Source: Acanthochromis polyacanthus (taxonomy: Eukaryota > Chordata > Actinopteri > Pomacentridae). Taken from it: a DNA stretch of 64,000 bases. Positions 1-12,308 of the stretch are shown one piece after another; position 1 is the first letter of the stretch; each line of letters opens with the position of its first letter. The position numbers and the translations under genes were made by a program. The stretch lies in NCBI RefSeq assembly GCF_021347895.1, contig NC_067119.1:2430534-2494533 (forward strand), given 5' to 3'. The notes beneath the pieces are model-generated. The model worked only from the letters and a program-made list of their open reading frames with translations, searched no databases and had not been told where the DNA came from.

Positions 1-1167
1 AACAAACACACAAACAAACAAACAAACTATTGTTTGTGTCTATTTCAGTGTAGTTTTGTCTGTTTTGTGTAGTTTTGTGTGCTTTTCGATTGTGTTTGTG
101 TCTAGTCCAAATGTAGGTCAAATAAATGCTAAATAATGTAACTTTTCTTTCTTTTAATTTCTCTGTTTAAATATTTATTGTAAACATATAAGCTCTTATT
201 TTGACAGTCTGTCTGTGAGGAAGCTGTTTAAGATGCTTTGTGTTCTGTGTGTGATTATTAGTTATTGTTATTTATATTTCTAAAATGGCCAATGTTTATA
301 GAATCACGGATTTAAATTTTTCTCTAAATCATTACAGAATAATTCAAAATATTTTACCAAAAGTCGCTCAGCTTGTCAGCAAAAAATAAATATTGAAGCT
401 AATTTCCTGAATCTGTTCACAAAACTTGTTTATAGTTTTTGTTGAAAACCCTGAAGTGACCAAAGCTGCAGTTCTTCTCTCCACCACTAGATGTCAGGCT
501 GACAGGAAACATTCTTAGTAAAAGCAGTTTTTAAGCTGTTTTTCTAATAAAGTGAGTCTCAGAGGTGGTTTTTATTCCTTCCAGGTGTCTCTGTTCTTTC
601 TTTCTGACAGTGACTCATTTTTTTTAATCTTTTCTAACAGACTAAATAGTCAAACTGCTGCTTTAAAAGTCAGATTAATTTTCTTTTTCCATTTAAAGGA
701 TTATAAAACGACATTTTAGGTTTGTTCTGAACCGTTTTATAAATAGTCAAACTGCTGCTTTAAAAGTCAGATTAATTTTCTTTTTCCATTTAAAGGATTA
801 TAAAATGACATTTTAGGTTTGTTCTGAACCGTTTTTCTGTTGTTACGCTGTGAAAGTCAAACTATCTCAGTAATTTTACCTGAAACAAGTTTTCTCTGAG
901 ACACGACTCAGTTTAAAGCTTTTAGTTCTGAAAGTTTCAGAGGAAAGTTTCTGTTATAATTTATAGTGATGGAAGGATGTCAACAGGAAGGAGAGGTTAT
1001 TAAATGGAAGATAAAAACACCTGAAAAGCTGCTTTGCCTGAAACAGCAGCAGTTTTTATCACTAAACGTTGTGAGCTGAAGCCAGATGGATCAAAATTAA
1101 ACTGAAATTTCTTTGTGTTTCCTCTTCCTGCTGTGTTTTCAGTGTAAACGTGTCTTTGTTTCCTCAC
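1..1167. other. znf608 intron, left edge
   Basis: Intron between the penultimate and last znf608 coding exons, cut by the window edge. The first 90 bases are (CAAA)n-like followed by GT-rich units like those at 2520-3010. A 97-base tandem duplication is listed separately. Otherwise AT-rich with no coding signal. Confidence 0.7.
644..835. repeat. 97-base tandem duplication
   Basis: Positions 644-740 and 741-835 are nearly identical (one clear difference, ACGACATTT against ATGACATTT), so the duplication is recent. Confidence 0.95.
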
Positions 1168-1337
1168 AGCGGGGGATTTTCCGTGGTACTGGTGACTCTG
1201 CTGCTGCAGCAGCTCCATGGCCGACGACGACGACGAGTCTCCGCTCTGTTTTCCGCTCACGTTTCCTCCTCGGCCGGGCGGAGTCACCTCTGACTCCTCC
1301 CTACCCGCCGTCTTCCCGTACAGAGGGTAGTGGAAAC
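1168..1337 (-). CDS. znf608: znf608 penultimate coding exon (LLQQQSHQYHGKSPA)
   Basis: The acceptor TTCCTCTGCAG precedes 1337 and the donor GCT|GTGAGG ends the exon at 1168. The 170 bases complete a split Gly and read FHYPLYGKTAGREESE, then a Ser/Gly-rich stretch, then SAMELLQQQSHQYHGKSPA. Human ZNF608 has FHYPVYGKMSGREETE and ALDLLQQHANQYRSKSPAP at the same place. Splicing from exon 3461-3027 gives NYPG-FHYP, six residues shorter than human at this joint. The following exon, which should encode the His-rich C terminus, is not in the window. Confidence 0.92.
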
Positions 1338-3026
1338 CTGCAGAGGAACGTAAGCATGTTTAGATGTTTAGATTCTGTCACAACATGAGCAGAAAGATCA
1401 CATTTAAAGGACACTTCCTGCTTATTTCCTATTAAAACAGCATTTATCGGGTTGTTTTTAGGCTCACTAAAAGGAAACGCAACCTTAATAACACAACTAA
1501 ATGTCCTGGATCTGGTCTAAACCAGCTCTGAATTCGTCCGGAAAGTCTCATAATTGTCCCTTTTTTAAAAAAAAAACAAAACAAGACAAACACTTCTATA
1601 AAATGCGTCCAAAATGAGTGAAAATGACTTGAAACGTTCCAAATTCTAAGGTTTGTCCACGCGGACTCACAAGTCGTCCAAAATGACGCACAACTTGTTT
1701 AAAAGGAAAAAAAATTTAAATAAACTCCAGATGTGTTCAGAGACTTAAAAGTGGTCCGGAATGACTCAGAAACAGTCCAGAAAGTTTCAAAATAAAAAAA
1801 CTACAAACTGTGTCCAAAACGAGTCAAAATGATGTAAAATTTGTTCAAAATGGACCAAAAATTTGTTCCAAAACTCTAAAAATGACAAATACTTGTTATC
1901 TCGACTATTCAAAGTATCACAAATTACCTAAAATGTGTCCAGAATTATTTAAAACTTGTCCACACGGCCTCAAATGTCGTCCAAAATTACTCCGAACTTT
2001 TTGAAAATGAAAAACAAGAACAGCCCTCAGAGCTGCAGTCCTCCTCCAAGGCTGCTCAGTGTTCGGATCATTTCTGATGGATAAGTCCTGATAAGTCCTC
2101 AGAGGTGGATTTGTAGCAGGATCACAATCAGCTGATGTAGTGTTCACTGGTTGTCATGGTTACAGTGACGCCGTGCCACTATCTGGCAACGATACAGAAA
2201 TCTTTAACAAATCATCTCTGCCAGGATGTAATCAGGTGGTCCTTGTGTCATTTCTGACCTTCAATGGAAATATCATCCAAATCTGTGAGTCTGTTTTTGA
2301 GTAATGTTGCTAACAGACAGACAGACAGACAGACAGCCTCACAGGTTGTCCAGAAAAACATCACATTTGTTAAAAACAAAAAAACTTTCTGAATGGAGGT
2401 TCATAAAAGCAGTTATCAAAATATTAATTCCAAGAGGCCAATTTCAGACTGAAAAAAAAACATTTAAAATAATTTACAGAGAAATTTCTGGAAAGATGCA
2501 GGAAGCTCACACATCTGTTGTGTCTATTCTGTGTGTAGTTTTGCCTCTGTTCTCTGTGTGTTTTTATCTGTTTTGTGTCTATTCTGTGTGTAGTTAACCA
2601 TGCCCGACGGGTACGTCGGCGGGGTTATTGCATTCGGTGCGGTATCTGGCTGGGTAAGTATGTATGCATGTATGTGGCTATGTCCGGTCCGATATCTCTG
2701 CAACCGCTGAAGTCAGGATAATCAATCTTGGCACTGAAGATCAGTTTAAGGTCCCCTGCTCAGTTGTGGAGTTACAGGTCAGCAGATCAAGTAGGGAGGG
2801 AGATATGTACGATGATCAAAATTGATACATATTGCATCATTTGTATAGGGAGAACAGGGTTTTCGCCAGCAGAGGGCGTGGTTCTGCCCTCTACTGAGGG
2901 CTCATCTAGTTCTGTCTGCTTTGTGTCTATTGTGTGTAGTTCTGTCTGTTTTGTGTCTATTGTGTGAAGTTCTGTCTGTTTTGTGTCTACTGTGTATAGT
3001 TGGTAGGTAGTAGTGTGTTGTCTCAC
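1338..3026. other. znf608 intron with degenerate tandem repeat and inserted element
   Basis: Positions about 1500-2010 hold degenerate units around GTCCAAAATGA(C/G). A short (AGAC)n lies at 2307-2332, and GT-rich minisatellite units with an inserted element at 2520-3010. No coding signal on either strand outside the flanking exons. Confidence 0.6.
2520..3010. repeat. GT-rich minisatellite split by an inserted ~315-base element
   Basis: Units like TCTGTTTTGTGTCTATTGTG occur at 2520-2596 and again at 2905-3005. Between them, about 2597-2912, is a non-repetitive block that starts AACCATGCCCGACGGG and ends near GAGGGCTCATC, with TAGTT on both sides as a possible target duplication. The block looks like a short dispersed element of unknown family. 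Confidence 0.6.
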
Positions 3027-3461
3027 CGGGGTAGTTGTGGACTAGGGTGGGGGATGATACCCCCCTGTAGGAGCCCCCGCTGCCCTCACACATGGCCAGG
3101 TATGGGGGGTAGGAGGAGTGCTGGTACTGGATGTAGGGCTGCTGGGGGTCATGGGGGGCGACACCGCTGCCCGGGCGCTCTGGGACTCCTCGGCCGGTCC
3201 TCCGGTGGCCTCCTGGCCCGGTTCCTCCAGGGCCTCCAGCCGGTCCGGGTCGTCGACGTCGGGCGGCGGGTCGAGTCTGGACTTCTTCCCCTCGGCTCCT
3301 CTATCTGCTGCCCCTGAGGTCATCTTGGCCCCGGCCGGCTCCACGGTGACGCCCCACTCCTTCCCAGAGTCCGCCTCGCCCTCCTCGGCCTCCTCGCCGT
3401 GCTGCAGCTCCGAGTATTTCCCGTGAGCGAGGCGGTGGGGCCAGCCGGGGCCGTCTGAGGG
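3027..3461 (-). CDS. znf608: znf608 exon with apparent one-base frameshift
   Basis: The acceptor ATCGATCTAG precedes 3461 (phase 0) and the donor CCCG|GTGAGA ends the exon at 3027 (phase 1). The 5' part reads DGPGWPHRLAHGKYSELQ, aligning with the W-x8-KY segment of ZNF608, then an acidic linker, then SARAAVSPPM. From there the family match continues in another frame as QQPYIQYQHSSYPPYL and SPTLVHNYPG. The switch falls at 3142-3158, next to runs of five and six G (plus strand). The exon is 435 bases, but 436 are needed to join phase 0 to phase 1. A missing base in a homopolymer is likely a sequencing or assembly error; a real lesion cannot be excluded. Confidence 0.85.
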
Positions 3462-5065
3462 CTAGATCGATGGACAAGAGTTGGTGCGAGTCGCAGTGTT
3501 TCCCCTATAAGTCTGACAGCGGCCGACAGCTTTTAGGGTCAACGTTAGCGGTTTCTTTTGGCGTCCTGATTCCGCCGCTGCTCAGCGACTATAGAGGAAA
3601 CACTGAGGGCCTCAGACGGTGAGGATCTGGGCTCTGGGTGGGATGGAGGATGACGGCTCGGCCGGTCGGAGGTGGGATGTGAGGAGAGGCGGCGTCCCGG
3701 TCAATGAACCAACAGACACATGAGGCCACGACCCGGCATGGAGGGCGGCTAAAAAAACTGTACAAGCTTTTATATCAAACAACACTGAACATAGAAGAGC
3801 TTCTGTCAGAGTCTCACTTTAACCCTCTGAACCCAGAAGACCCGCCGGCAGGTTTAAGATGCAGTTTCTTTAGAAAAATAACAGTAAAAATTACATCATT
3901 TAGCATAAAAACGGAGAGAATCATTGGATATCCAACTTTTCTGACTTGTTGAAAAAACAAATAATCTGAGCGTAAAATCAAGTCTCATTTAAAAATCAGG
4001 AAATTATTTTAATTTGTGCTGCTGTTGAAGTAGGGAAGCAAATGATTGATTGGAAATTGATGGATTGCTGTTAAAAATTATATCATTCTGAACCATTTTC
4101 AAGCATTTTGAACAAATTTCAAGTCATTTTGAACCATGTTCAAGTCATTTTGAAAAGGTTTTAATCATTTTGAAGAGGTTTTAAGTATTTTAAACAAATT
4201 TTAGGTAATTTTGAACAATTTTCAAGTCATTTTCAACAAATTTTGAGTCATTTTGAACTAATTTTAAGTCAATTTGAAGTCTTTTCAAATCATTTTGAAC
4301 AAATTTTAAGACATTTTGAACCCTATTCAAGTCATTTTGAACCATTCTCATGTCATTTTAATCATTTTGTCATTTTTTTGTTGTGATGAAAAACCAAATT
4401 TGAGCTTAAAATTGTGCCATGTGGTTCTGTTGGGAAACTTAAATCAAATTAACTTTACAAATTCACAAAAAAAGAAACCTTTGCTGTAACCAGATTCGGT
4501 AAAACACAAAAACTTTTGTGTTTCTCGGGGTAATTGTGAAGCCATAACAGACTCAGGTGTGACCAACAGTCACGTGACAAAAATTTGTGGACTTTTTGGG
4601 TTGAACTGCAGGCAGTGTTTAAAATTTAAGTTACAAAATATTGATAGTTATGTGGATATCTATTTTTTTTAGTGTTGGTACTTAATATGTACATGTTGAA
4701 TTAAGTTTTTTTCAGTTTTTCTGGGAATAAATGATCAAAGGAATTACATTTTAAAGCTCTTTCCTCTACAATCCATGGTTGTGCTGCTTCCATACAACGT
4801 GACAGCTGCAAAAAGAAAAAAAAAGGCTTGAAACTTGCTTGGAGTTCAGAGGGTTAAACGTTAAAAACATCTGCATCCATCTAATCAGATTACATGACTG
4901 GAGTGGAAGTACAGCACCACAGAAGCCACACGGTTGTTGACATTAGCACCTACGGGTTTTAGCTGTACACATTTAATCTCTTTGCGACACCCACAGCGGT
5001 CGTTAAAGCACCACAACAACAGCGTCAGCGGCGGCGGCGGGTTATAGACAGAGGGAGAAACTTAC
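3462..5065. other. znf608 intron with degenerate TCATTTTGAAC tandem repeat
   Basis: Positions about 4085-4380 consist of degenerate ~20-base units containing AAGTCATTTTGAAC. The rest is AT-rich and shows no coding signal. Confidence 0.6.
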
Positions 5066-7466
5066 ACTGGAAAAGGAAACATTTGAGTCCAGATCTGTCT
5101 GACTGTTCGGGTTGTGGAGTGATGAAGAAGAGGAAGAGGAGGGCGACTTGAGGTCGTCACAGTCTTTGATGGCGGCCGGGTGCTGCTCCACCTTCACGCC
5201 CAGGCCCTGCCCCCTTTCCCCCCTCTCACTCATCTCCACGTAGGACAGGACGGGTTTGGGGCAGCAACCTTTAGTACCGTCGGCGCCTTTGCCTCCCGGA
5301 CCCCCGACCATGTGCTTGACCTCGTCGCTGTCCCTCGCCCCCCTCTGCTTGGGCGTCTGGTCGCAGCACTTGGAGGCCAGTAACAGTTTCTGGTCCATGT
5401 AGAGTCCTCTGGAGTACTGGCCGTAGTACAGCGACTGGGCCAGCGCCGTCTGGGTCTGGCTCATGGCGAGCTGCAGCTGAGACTGAGGCGGTCCGTCGCC
5501 TTTCTTCGAATCCGAGAACTCGTGGACGGAGCTTTTATCGTCCTCTTTTACCTCCTCTTTTCTGTCCTTCCCTTTGCAGTCGTGGGAGCTTTTGTGGAAA
5601 GCGACGCCGCTGCTGTTCTGCCGGTCCGACTGCATGTACCCCTGCAGGTAGTAGGGATCGTAGCCATGGTAGTACGGAGACTGGGGGTCTTTCGGGGCTG
5701 ACGCCGTGGGTGGGGTTTTACCGGAGTTACCGTGGTTGCTGCTGGAGCTCACCTCGGATGAAGCCGAGGAGCTGGACTTGGATCTGAGCCCATCTGACCG
5801 ACATTCGGAGGATCCCCCATCATCCCCGGCGTCGGAGATATCGGAGTAGGCGGGGCTGTTGTTCTTGCTGCTGCCATCCCCCGTTGCCAGGCAGCTACCG
5901 CTAGCGTCAAGCCTCGATGACCCACCGATGGAAGGACTGGGGGCGTTGTCGGTGAAGGTGTAGACCTTGTCGGCCTCGGCTCGGATGCTGGCCATCCTGC
6001 TCTCCTGGCTCTCCGTGAGTCCGTTTATTACATCCTGTTTGCTCAAGTGCTCCTTCAGAAGGCTTCCGGAGATTTCCTTGATGCCCATTTTGGATCCGCC
6101 GCCACCGTCCTCCATTTTGATCCCGCCGCTGTCACCATTTGGCGTCCTGGATGGCGCATCTTTGTTGTGTTTGTCCTTCAGCCTCCGTTTCTCCTTCTTC
6201 CGGGTCTCCTTGCAGGTCACCAGGGTGGCTTTGACGAGGCTCGGCTCCACGACGATGCTCAGCTTTGGTTTGATGGGTTTCAGTGGGAGGTTCTTACTGG
6301 TGAGGCCAACGGCTGCCATGGGAGATGGCTGCTGGGAGGTGACTGGATCCGTGGTGCTGCTCGGATACGCCGTGTTGGGTATGGCGATCAATTTGGGCGG
6401 AGCTGGTGCCGGAGCGATCGGCCGATTGGTCCTGGACTTGGACATCTTCTCGACCTTCCCATTGGCCTTCTTGCCCTTGTCACAGGCACCTCCCTTCTTT
6501 TCGATCAAACCTTCTGCTTCCAGTTTGGGCATCTCCACCGAGGAGTTCCTGTCCGGGACCATGCAGTTCTCCAGAACCACGGTCATGTTGGAGATGATGG
6601 GCAGGTTGCTGAGGTCATCGATCAGGCCGTCTTTCAGCAGCGAGGTTCTTCTGGTTTTGGAGTTGGCGTTGGGGCTGTGGTCGGTGCTGAGCAGCAGCCG
6701 CCTGTTCTTCGGAGAACCCACCGTGGTCACCTTGTACAGGGGAGCGGGTTTCTTGGAGGAGCTGTTGGTGTTGCTGTTGGACTCCGAGAGGTCGTACGTC
6801 ACGTTGTTAATGCCGTCCTCACAGTCAGACAGTCGCTCCTCGCTCTCCACGTCCTTCATGGGCTCCAGGTCAGGCTTCCTCTGCTCCTCGGCCTCCAGAT
6901 GTGCATGCGTCTGGTGGTATCTCAGGCCGTTGATGTGCTTGTAGCGCTTAGTGCAGTTGGGATGGGGGCAGTCAATGAGGATGGGCGGGGGAGGCGGCGA
7001 GGAGCCACAACCTCCCCCCGGATCCATGAATGAGGGGTCGGATTTACCCTGCGGTGTTGACGGGGCGCTCCGGGATTTTGCTCGGATCCTCTTCCCGTTC
7101 CCGTTTTTAATGTCGTCTGAGGACACCAGGCTGAGGTCCAAATCGGCCGGCGGTTTGTTCTTACGCTTCCCGGAGGAGAGCGAGGTGGCGCTGTTGGCCG
7201 GTTTCACGTCGTCCACGGTGAAGAAAGACGGAGGCGCTCGGCAGTTGCTGTTGATGAGGTTTAGGCTGCCTCTCCTGCCCTTGCTGTGGATGGGAGCGGT
7301 TGATCCGGCGATGCCGCCTCCACGGCTCCGGTGCTGTGATAAACCCCTGACTTTGGTGGCAGGCGTCGGATCCATGCAGGGCCGATCCGCCATGGCCATT
7401 CGCATCCGCTTCCCTCGACCACGACCGCCGGGCAGCTCCGGGTCGCTGGAGGGAGACTCACAAAAC
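5066..7466 (-). CDS. znf608: znf608 large central exon with C2H2-like zinc finger
   Basis: The acceptor TGTCCAG precedes 7466 and the strong donor AGT|GTAAGT ends the exon at 5066. The 2401 bases give one base of the split Arg codon plus 800 codons. In order it carries RFCESP and GGRGRGKRMR (basic, probably nuclear targeting), KGRRGSLN, KRKNKPP, then the C2H2-like finger with CPHPNC and GLRYHQTHAH (about 6910-6985). Next come SNLPIISNMT and MPKLEAEGLI, RPIAPAPAPP, and a Lys-rich stretch (KKEKRRLKDK). Then ESQESRMASIRAEADKVYTF and TDNAPSPSIGGSSRL (about 5900-6020), SPAYSDISDAGDDGG, YYHGYDPYYLQGYM, and ALAQSLYYGQY. The exon ends in a Ser-rich stretch. All are landmarks of ZNF608/609 in the same order. 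The C-terminal ~130 residues are poorly conserved. Confidence 0.95.
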
Positions 7467-9399
7467 CTGGACAGAAATAAAGAAAATAACAGAGAATTAG
7501 TTTTAATTATCAGAGACTGGAAATGCTTCAAAGATGTTGTTTAATTACAATTCTACAATTTCATTTAGTAGACGCTTTTATTCAAAGTGACGTACATCTG
7601 AGAGTAGATACAACAACTAAGGTGGGAAAGAACCAAAGAATTGTTTGTTATTTATTTAAAGTTGTTTAATATTTATGTTTTGCTTTTTAAAGCCTGGCAA
7701 ACCCCTACTTATTGTATAAAGAAAAAAAATAACAACAACATAATCAACAATACTTCTGATTTAGTAAATTAACGTTCTGTATAAGACGTTCTGGTTATGT
7801 GACATATTATAAGCAGAACAGTGAGGCTTTTTGAAGAAGGAACACATTATGGATCATTCTCTATAAGACGTTTCCACAAAGTTTGAAAAGGAAGAAATTT
7901 CTCCAGAAATGTTTTGAAGATGTCATCCAGGCCTCAGATGACGGAACGTTCCTCATAAGACTCTAATGTGATATATTAAAGGTGGAACATTCTTCTTACA
8001 GTGTTCTAAGAGTGTTTTGGGGAATGTTGTTGGGGAAAAACATTCCCACAATGCTCCACAGTGTTCCATGACAACAAAGGAAGAACGTTCCAAAACTAAC
8101 ATTTAAAAAATGTTTTCCAGCTGTTATCCAGGCCTCAGATGATAGAATGATCTTTATACAGAAGGCTTTTTTTTTAACATTCCTGTAATGTGATATATTA
8201 AAAGTTTTTCTTTTAGTTGAAGGAACACATTAAAGAACACTCTTCTATAAGATGTTTCCACAATGACAACAAGTAAAGGATGTTCTTAATACAACATGTT
8301 TGTCAGACGTTCCTGTACTGTGACATATCAGCAAAGGTGGAACGTTCATCTTACAGCGTTCTGAGAATGTTTTGCTGAAGGAAGACATCACAGACTTGAT
8401 AAACATTTTTAGAACATTTGTAGTCATCCTGTTTTCACGAAGAACATTGTGGGCACAAATATTGGAGGAACTTTGCAGAACTTTCTCAGATTTCTGTCGT
8501 ACTAATAGAGGGAGTTGATGGAAGAGAGCAAATCGATCACGTAATCTGTCAACACAATCTTAGCATCGTTTCATTTTGTGTTGCTGTTCCACCAAATCCT
8601 TAAATCCCGTTGTTCTTGAATGATCCTCGCCATCGGGTTCCTCCTTGTCACCCAAACTGAACTCAACCATCAGACGGATAAACCTCGGAGAGATAACGGA
8701 TCCGGGGCTCATGTGAACCACTTTGCCCAGACGTCGAGCATAAAAATTGATTTTTTCCTGTACAAAGCCTGCTCCTCTTTTGATAACACAGAGGAGAGAA
8801 AAAAAAGCCCTGTTCAGTTCTCGGTTATCTCTGTATTTGATACGGAGACATTTTCTATTCGCCCGCCGTCGCTCCGACTTTGAAGTCCTTTGATGCTGTT
8901 TACGACGGCACCTTGCATCTCAACGCCGGAGACGCTTTTCCACGTTTCAGAAACCTTTCTGCTGTGATGAGGTCATATTTACCCACATTTCTGCAGCTGG
9001 AACCTCGATGCATTAATTATTATTGCAGCTCTGGTTGGTGTTAAAGCCTCAATGGATGAATTCTGACCTTGGAACGGCTGTTTTTGGGTTCTAATCACCT
9101 TATTAATGGAACCGGCTGCAGAGCACGTTGACACCAGACTTTCTCGTCCCCCCTCTGTGATTTCAAAAAGCGATGATATCTCACTCCTCCTGTGATGTTT
9201 GTAATTGCTTTTTTTCTTTCCTTCTTTTTTTTTATATCGCTGAATGTCACCGCAGCTGAAATTTTTACTGATTTCCTCTGACATTTCAAGGATATTCGTC
9301 GCCTCTCGCGTTCCCTTATGACGTGTTTTCTTTTTAATGTTTTTAATTTGATGTTTTGGTTTCATAATGAATCATCAAAGTGGAAGTGTTTTACTCCCA

Positions 9400-9640
9400 T
9401 TGATCCGCAGAATAAAACCGCATTCGGCGACCGCTGACAGACGGTGACAAGAGTCCAAATGAAAAAAGCAATTTAGCCCCCGCTTCCCGAGATTAAGCCG
9501 TAATCGCCATGACAACAACCATTTACATACAGGAGCAATAATTGAGAGGTTTCAGCCGAGCGAGGAGGGACTGTCACATTTTCCACTTGGCAATTACACA
9601 AAAAAAAAAAAAAAAGGACCCACTCGGCGTTAGTGAAAGT
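9400..9640. promoter_or_regulatory. Candidate conserved non-coding element in znf608 intron
   Basis: Non-repetitive, base-balanced sequence with homeodomain-like TAAT/ATTA cores (TTAGCCCCCGC, GCCGTAATCGCCATGACAAC, GCAATAATTGAG). The texture differs from the repeat-rich surroundings. Conservation cannot be tested here, so this is a guess from appearance and from the general enrichment of such elements around developmental regulators. Confidence 0.3.
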
Positions 9641-10131
9641 GGAGAGCGACTCTGTTAAATCTCATCAGCTGACAGCCAGTTTGGCCCTTTTATCATTTCA
9701 GCAACATTAAAGCTCTTTGAAGAAAATAAGTGCTCCTTTCAGCTGATCAAATAAACAATCAGCGGCAAATAAAGGCCAGCGAGGACGACAACGAAACGCC
9801 ATCGATCAAAGCGGGGAAATAAGCGGAGCAGGAGCGTGCTGGGGAAATTACACAGTTCTGTCCCCGTCATTAAAATGTTTTCATTGCCGGATTAAGGATC
9901 GATTTTCAAATATGATTTTTAGCCTGATTTCACCTGCAGACGAATTTTCACAGCAAGGCCTCGACTTCTGGCCAAAAAATACTCTGTCCCTGTGTAGAGA
10001 TGCAACAAGGAAAGCAAAAAGACGGTTTTAAAACTAAAATGTATACTCAGTACAGGAAAATGGTGACTGTATAAGACATTGCATTAGCAGGAATAACTGT
10101 TTTTAATATTAATATTTTAGTCACTCCAAAA

Positions 10132-10648
10132 ACATCATGAAGCACGGTGGGGGCAGCATCATGATGTGAAGCATGGTGGTGGCAGCATCATGATGTGAAG
10201 CATGGTGGTGGCAGCATCATGATATGAAGCATGGTGGTGGCAGCATCATGATGTGAAGCATGGTGGAGGCGGCATCATGATGTGAAGCACGGTGGTGGCA
10301 GCATCATGATGTGAAGCATGGTGGTGGCAGCATCATGATATGAAGCACGGTGGAGGCGGCATCATGATGTGAAGCATGGTGGTGGCAGCATCATGATGTG
10401 AAGCATGGTGGTGGCAGCATCATGATATGAAGCACGGTGGTGGCAGCATCATGATGTGAAGCATGGTGGTGGCAGCATCATGATGTGAAGCACGGTGGTG
10501 GCAGCATCATGATGTGAAGCATGGTGGTGGCAGCATCATGATATGAAGCACGGTGGTGGCAGCATCATGATGTGAAGCATGGTGGTGGCAGCATCATGAT
10601 ATGAAGCACGGTGGTGGCAGCATCATGATGTGAAGCATGGTGGTGACA
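10132..10648 (+). repeat. 29-base minisatellite derived from a Tc1 transposase segment, about 18 units
   Basis: Units of 29 bases, consensus GTGAAGCA(C/T)GGTGGTGGCAG then CATCATGAT. One frame of a unit reads VKHGGGSIM, the motif found in Tc1-like transposases just before LWGCF. The right flank (TAGTTGTAATTAATGAACAT then TACTTTGTAGAAATC) resembles the 3' non-coding end of fish Tc1-like elements. Units differ at a few positions only. Confidence 0.9.
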
Positions 10649-10755
10649 GTCACTAATTTTTCATTTTCTAGTTGTAATTAATGAACATTACTTTGTAGAA
10701 ATCCCTCCTCAACCCTCCCACTAGTCTTGTGGTAGGTCTTGGATGTTCTGGTTAC

Positions 10756-10843
10756 CTTGGAGGAGCCCAGTCATGTTTGGTGCAGTCCAACAGAGTTCCT
10801 ACGTAGGTCCTCTTCCTCCACGTCACGTTCACCACCAGCACAC
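10756..10843 (-). CDS. znf608: znf608 88-base exon (VTWR...[10 protein letters not shown])
   Basis: This small exon lacks a long open frame of its own and was found by homology. The acceptor GTCGACAG precedes 10843 and the donor CCAAG|GTAACC ends it at 10756. It reads [20 protein letters not shown] followed by CTKHDWAPP, against [17 protein letters not shown] and CTRHDWAPP in human ZNF608/609. It enters in phase 1 and leaves in phase 2, as required by exons 20248-19978 and 7466-5066. Substitutions from human are conservative (N/K, K/R, R/K). Confidence 0.93.
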
Positions 10844-12308
10844 CTGTCGACCACAAACAAAGAGGTTAAGGTGGATTTACTGGGACTGTATCAGGGTGAC
10901 ACAGGGTTCAGGACTCAAACAGGAGCAGCCGGTGGAAAGAAATTAATGTTTACTGCATGAATCTCACAAACAGACACATTTTTACAGGAAATAACATCTT
11001 AAATTGGACTTTTATGCAGAAATTAGACTCATAGAACCAAAGAGTTATACAGGTATGTGAAATGGTTTGTTTCATTATTTTACATCCCAAATATTCACCC
11101 TTTCAGAGAAACTCTCATGTGATGGAGACCACCAAGACACCTATGACTCCTCCGAAGGGACTTGTGAAGGTGGCCACTAAGAAATTAATGTTTTGTGACT
11201 TTATTCTTGCATACAAACACATTTTTATGTGAAATAAGACCTTAAAATGCTGAATTTGGACTCCAGAGATACAGGTGTGTGAACAGATTTGTTGTTTTAT
11301 TTAAAAGACGAGTTGCTGTCCAGCACCAACCCTGTCTGACCGTCTACTTCGCCTCTATTTCGCCTCTTTTTCACTCTTTCACGGAGCTGCAGAAACTCTC
11401 GTCTTTGTTCTCGCTTGTGTCTAACGAGGAATGTGTAACGAACGATAAAAGACGACATAAAAAGCAGCACCTGAAAGAGGAGGAAAAAAGCCGGCTGTGA
11501 TGAGCAGACGTCTGTAGTTAACAATCTGGAAATGAAAAGCTGAAGGACGGAGTTCAGCTTTTAAGAGGCTCAAAGTGGTTCCGACTGTTTGTTGCCGCCT
11601 CGGTTAGTCAGAAAGTGGAGTCTTACATTCCTGTCAGGTTTCTGCCGGAGAGAAATGTTTAGTCTTCAAGGTTTAAACTCTAATCTGAAGCCCCTTTAGT
11701 CGTCTGAAATCAACGCCGCACTCTCAGGCTGACATTTGAAAACCATTAACCTCCGTTTTTTGCGATACGCCGGCGGCAAATCAAATTTTGGACGCATTAC
11801 AGCTTTGAAACGAGGTTCGACTGCAGCACACGACTCCTCGCTCTTCAATTACGTCTGACGGCCGCCACCTTCACAGGTAAACCAGAGGAAGCCAAACCTG
11901 CAGATAATAAACTGGATGGATGTGATTAGAAACAACCCACAGCTGAAACACAGCTCTAACGTCTGATAAAACATGGTCATGAACAGGAATCTGTCGCTTT
12001 ATTGATTTGCTATTTGGGATGACAAAAATTAAAAAAACTTCTTAAGGGTTAAATATCTCCAGATTAAATGATGACAAAAGTAACGGTTAGTCACGGAAAT
12101 ATAGTTTAAAAAACATCAATAAGCCACAAATTTTACATTTTTTTGCATTTTTGCAAAACATAAACGTATAAATATATTACAGAAGTAGAATTTACATGTC
12201 TAGTGCAAAAATACAGTGAAGAAAATAATCTATGAAGTGTTTTTAGGTAAATTTATTAATTTTAAACATGGACAGTTTTTGAACATTAAAAATCTGTCAA
12301 AAATCTGT

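Larger units (their letters stand above)
7467..10755. other. znf608 intron with degenerate repeats, a candidate conserved element and a minisatellite
   Basis: About 7790-8420 contains three diverged copies of a ~200-base unit sharing CCAGGCCTCAGATGA and TGTGATATATTAAA. About 9400-9900 is complex, unique-looking sequence. The 29-base minisatellite follows at 10132-10648. No exon was recognised here. Confidence 0.55.

Noticed and set aside
5967..7033. Long plus-strand open frames opposite the large znf608 exon
   Set aside because: Antisense shadows of a well-supported coding exon with clear family motifs on the minus strand.
7467..7531. Upstream extension of the large znf608 exon frame
   Set aside because: It lies beyond the acceptor at 7467-7468 and has no family match; the preceding residues come from exon 10843-10756.
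10132..10648. 29-base regular repeats that superficially recall a CRISPR array
   Set aside because: Units are directly adjacent with no unique spacers, and the genome is vertebrate. It is a transposon-derived minisatellite.
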